Shown piece after piece: positions 5,879 to 7,454 of a stretch of 7,454 nucleotides of DNA (position 1 is its first letter; every line of letters starts with the position of its first letter). A program made the translations under genes and the position numbers. Origin of the DNA: Candidatus Woesearchaeota archaeon. Its GTDB lineage: Archaea > Nanobdellota > Nanobdellia > Woesearchaeales > GW2011-AR4. Under the pieces are notes generated by a model. It made no database searches. It was not told the origin of the DNA and saw nothing but the letters and a program-made list of their open reading frames with translations. The stretch spans positions 1 to 7,454 of the forward strand of contig DAOVKD010000022.1 in assembly GCA_030631975.1 (NCBI GenBank), in the 5' to 3' direction.

Positions 5879-7454
5879 AAAAAAAATTAATATTAGATGC
5901 AGGCATGGTTCTTATATTCTTAGTAGCTTTTACTCCATCGATTGTTAATGCTGCGTGTCTCACAGATAATGGTTGTGATATATGTGATGAGTGTACATGG
6001 TTTACTTGCAGCCCTGTGTCTGCGCCATCAACTTCTTATTGCGGCACTCCTACCACAGGTACTTGCGCTGAACATGTATCAAGCTTCCAAGATTATGTAT
6101 GTAGAGATACTTGGGGAGATACGAGTGGAACTAAGAAATACATTTGGGGGAGAGTGTTTTATTGCGATGATTATGGGGGTCATTATTGCTACGCTGGTTG
6201 TAGTAAAGCAGCAACGTGTAGTTATTCGCCATCGCATACAGGCGGAGCAAGTAGTGTTTGCTGCGATGGCTATTCGTCTTGTGTAAATACAAATACTGAC
6301 AAAAATAACTGCGGCTCTTGTGGGCATGTTTGTAAGTCTGGTTTGAATTGTGACAATGGAATATGTAGAGAAGAACCAACCCCAACCACCACCACCACCT
6401 CAACAACGTCCACCACAACAACATCATCCTCAACAACGTCCACCCCAACAACCTCTACGAGCACGACAACAATCTATGTTGACTGCAGCAAGTATCACGG
6501 TAACGGGCGTGGATGTGCAGGCGCTGCCGGGTGTGAATGGTGCCAGAACAACAATAAATGCTACCCTGATACTGATGTAGTGTGTACGTCAAATGCTAAC
6601 TGTGCAACGACATGCAATCCTTACCATCCCAAAGAGAAAGTAGCTTTATATTCCTGCTCTTACAACTGCCACAAATGCGAGTACGAGTCGGCATGCATAC
6701 AAGGGCGGTGCGGAGCAACAGCAGACTCCCAGGCAGACTGTGATCCTCTCAATAAAGTCTTTGATTCTGTTTCATGTTCTTGTATTGATTGTGATAACAT
6801 GATTTGCTCTGTTGAGTCAATAACCTGCCCTTTAACAGCAGAAGCAGGCGAGGACTTCCAAATAACTTTTGATTATAATCCTGCTTTAAACCCCGCGCCT
6901 AATGCAAGAAAACTTTATTCTTTCTGGGGCATAAAATTTGAAAATTCCGGGCCCGTAACACCCTGCAAAGCAGATGCAAAAGAAACTGTAACTTTAACAG
7001 CACCCAAGAAAAGTGGAACTTACACCTACGAAGCATGGTGCGACTATTCATACAAGAGATGCAATATAAATGTTGTTGATACTACTGCTCCTGTTGTGAG
7101 CGTGAACTGCCCGTCGTGCCATTACAGCGAAGACAGCACTGTCACGGTTAAATGGACATCAGACTCTACTGACATTGACTGCTATGACATCCAGTACATG
7201 AAATGTAATCACAAGGATGCATGCGGCTCATGGCAAAACTGGAAGATATGTACCAGTTCAACGTCTGCCGTGTTTACAGGAACAGATGCTAAGTTGTATT
7301 ACTTTCGGGCAAGGGCCGCTGACCTGAGCAGCAATCTTGGTGATTGGAGTTCTGGGAATGATTATGTTAAATTTGTCGGCTCATTGTTTTCAAGCTCAAC
7401 AAAAGCATTTGAGGGCGGAAGCTCGCAGACGCTTGATCTAGGCGCAGGAGACAG
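5875..7454 (+). CDS. Large secreted cysteine-rich modular protein, 3' end missing
   Basis: Open from the ATG at 5875 to the right edge, at least 526 residues with no stop. AGGA at 5863-5866 lies eight bases before the ATG. A signal peptide covers about 1-26 (MKKKLILDAGMVLIFLVAFT, then cleavage near VNA-A). The mature part has 48 Cys in about 500 residues. Parts in order: a Cys-rich domain (28-164) ending in a Stig1-like motif, NNCGSCGHVCKSGLNCDNGIC-type (144-164); a Thr/Ser/Pro linker (168-199), likely O-glycosylated; a second Cys-rich region (204-311) opening with a PSI-like motif GCEWCQNNNKC (219-229); an Ig-like beta domain (about 318-400); an FN3-like domain (about 405-497), with the signature TAPVVSV and YYFRARAADLSSN. 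Such architecture fits an adhesin or other surface protein, disulfide-stabilised outside the cell. No enzyme motif is seen. Its upstream partners are the micro-ORFs, by ATGA overlap. Confidence 0.88.
   Translation, partial: MKKKLILDAGMVLIFLVAFTPSIVNAACLTDNGCDICDECTWFTCSPVSAPSTSYCGTPTTGTCAEHVSSFQDYVCRDTWGDTSGTKKYIWGRVFYCDDYGGHYCYAGCSKAATCSYSPSHTGGASSVCCDGYSSCVNTNTDKNNCGSCGHVCKSGLNCDNGICREEPTPTTTTTSTTSTTTTSSSTTSTPTTSTSTTTIYVDCSKYHGNGRGCAGAAGCEWCQNNNKCYPDTDVVCTSNANCATTCNPYHPKEKVALYSCSYNCHKCEYESACIQGRCGATADSQADCDPLNKVFDSVSCSCIDCDNMICSVESITCPLTAEAGEDFQITFDYNPALNPAPNARKLYSFWGIKFENSGPVTPCKADAKETVTLTAPKKSGTYTYEAWCDYSYKRCNINVVDTTAPVVSVNCPSCHYSEDSTVTVKWTSDSTDIDCYDIQYMKCNHKDACGSWQNWKICTSSTSAVFTGTDAKLYYFRARAADLSSNLGDWSSGNDYVKFVGSLFSSSTKAFEGGSSQTLDLGAGD
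6398..6444 (+). repeat. Two 17-base direct repeats, 30-base period, inside the Thr/Ser linker
   Basis: CCTCAACAACGTCCACC occurs at 6398-6414 and again at 6428-6444, exactly 30 bases (10 codons) apart and in frame. The repeated codons give the STTST units of the linker, so linker length could vary between strains by repeat gain or loss. It is coding, not a CRISPR array. Confidence 0.85.

Noticed and set aside
6398..6444. Possible start of a CRISPR-like array (two equal repeats, 30-base period)
   Set aside because: Only two short units, in frame within a Thr/Ser linker and adjoining simple ACC/ACA codon runs.
5942..6580. Several open frames on both strands (for example 5942-6286 plus, 6131-6451 minus, 6350-6580 plus)
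   Set aside because: They overlap the long secreted-protein frame, lack ribosome sites, and their Trp-, Pro- or Val-rich sequences are by-products of the Thr-codon (ACC/ACA) run.

Overview
The window looks archaeal. Promoters are of the BRE/TATA type (TTTAAATA or TTTTAAAA). Two minus-strand genes have their TATA centre about 27 bases before the ATG, as expected for leaderless transcripts, while other genes carry archaeal-type Shine-Dalgarno sites (AGGAGGT, AGGTGG, AGAGGT). Genes are AT-rich and tightly packed. A Thr/Ser-linker, cysteine-rich secreted protein and a thrombospondin-3/caspase-fold protein are the kind of genes often met in DPANN archaea (Woesearchaeota, Pacearchaeota, Aenigmarchaeota). 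That lineage is a guess; archaeal origin is much surer.

Minus strand, 3533 down to 1: (i) a secreted, C-terminally anchored beta-sandwich protein (3533-2733); (ii) a 140-base gap with a hairpin-forming inverted repeat and a TATA-like box; (iii) a DPM1-like family 2 glycosyltransferase (2589-1924); (iv) a NodU/CmcH/TobZ-type carbamoyltransferase (1922-243), whose Shine-Dalgarno is made by the last two Arg codons plus the stop of the glycosyltransferase; (v) the start of a multi-pass membrane protein (246 to the left edge), joined by an ATGA overlap. Genes iii-v look like a surface-glycan unit: lipid-linked sugar synthesis, O-carbamoylation and a membrane step.

Plus strand, 3801 to 7454: a 545-residue protein with an internal membrane segment, calcium-binding thrombospondin type 3 repeats and a legumain/caspase-like (clan CD) domain with the His/Cys dyad; then a short gap holding what may be a decayed transposase; then a compact, promoter-led cluster of two very small ORFs and a long, cysteine-rich secreted protein that runs off the right edge. 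The long secreted protein (5875 onward, at least 526 residues) is the largest part of the right end. The small ORFs are stitched together by overlapping start/stop signals, and the first is broken by one base in an A7 run, which is either a mutation, a sequence error or slippage.

The caspase-fold gene and the downstream cluster have closely similar promoters, so they may be co-expressed. The best candidate for something new is this pairing: a cell-surface Ca2+-dependent caspase-fold protease next to a large cysteine-rich, linker-bearing surface protein, opposite a glycan-modification operon. The functional link is inference.
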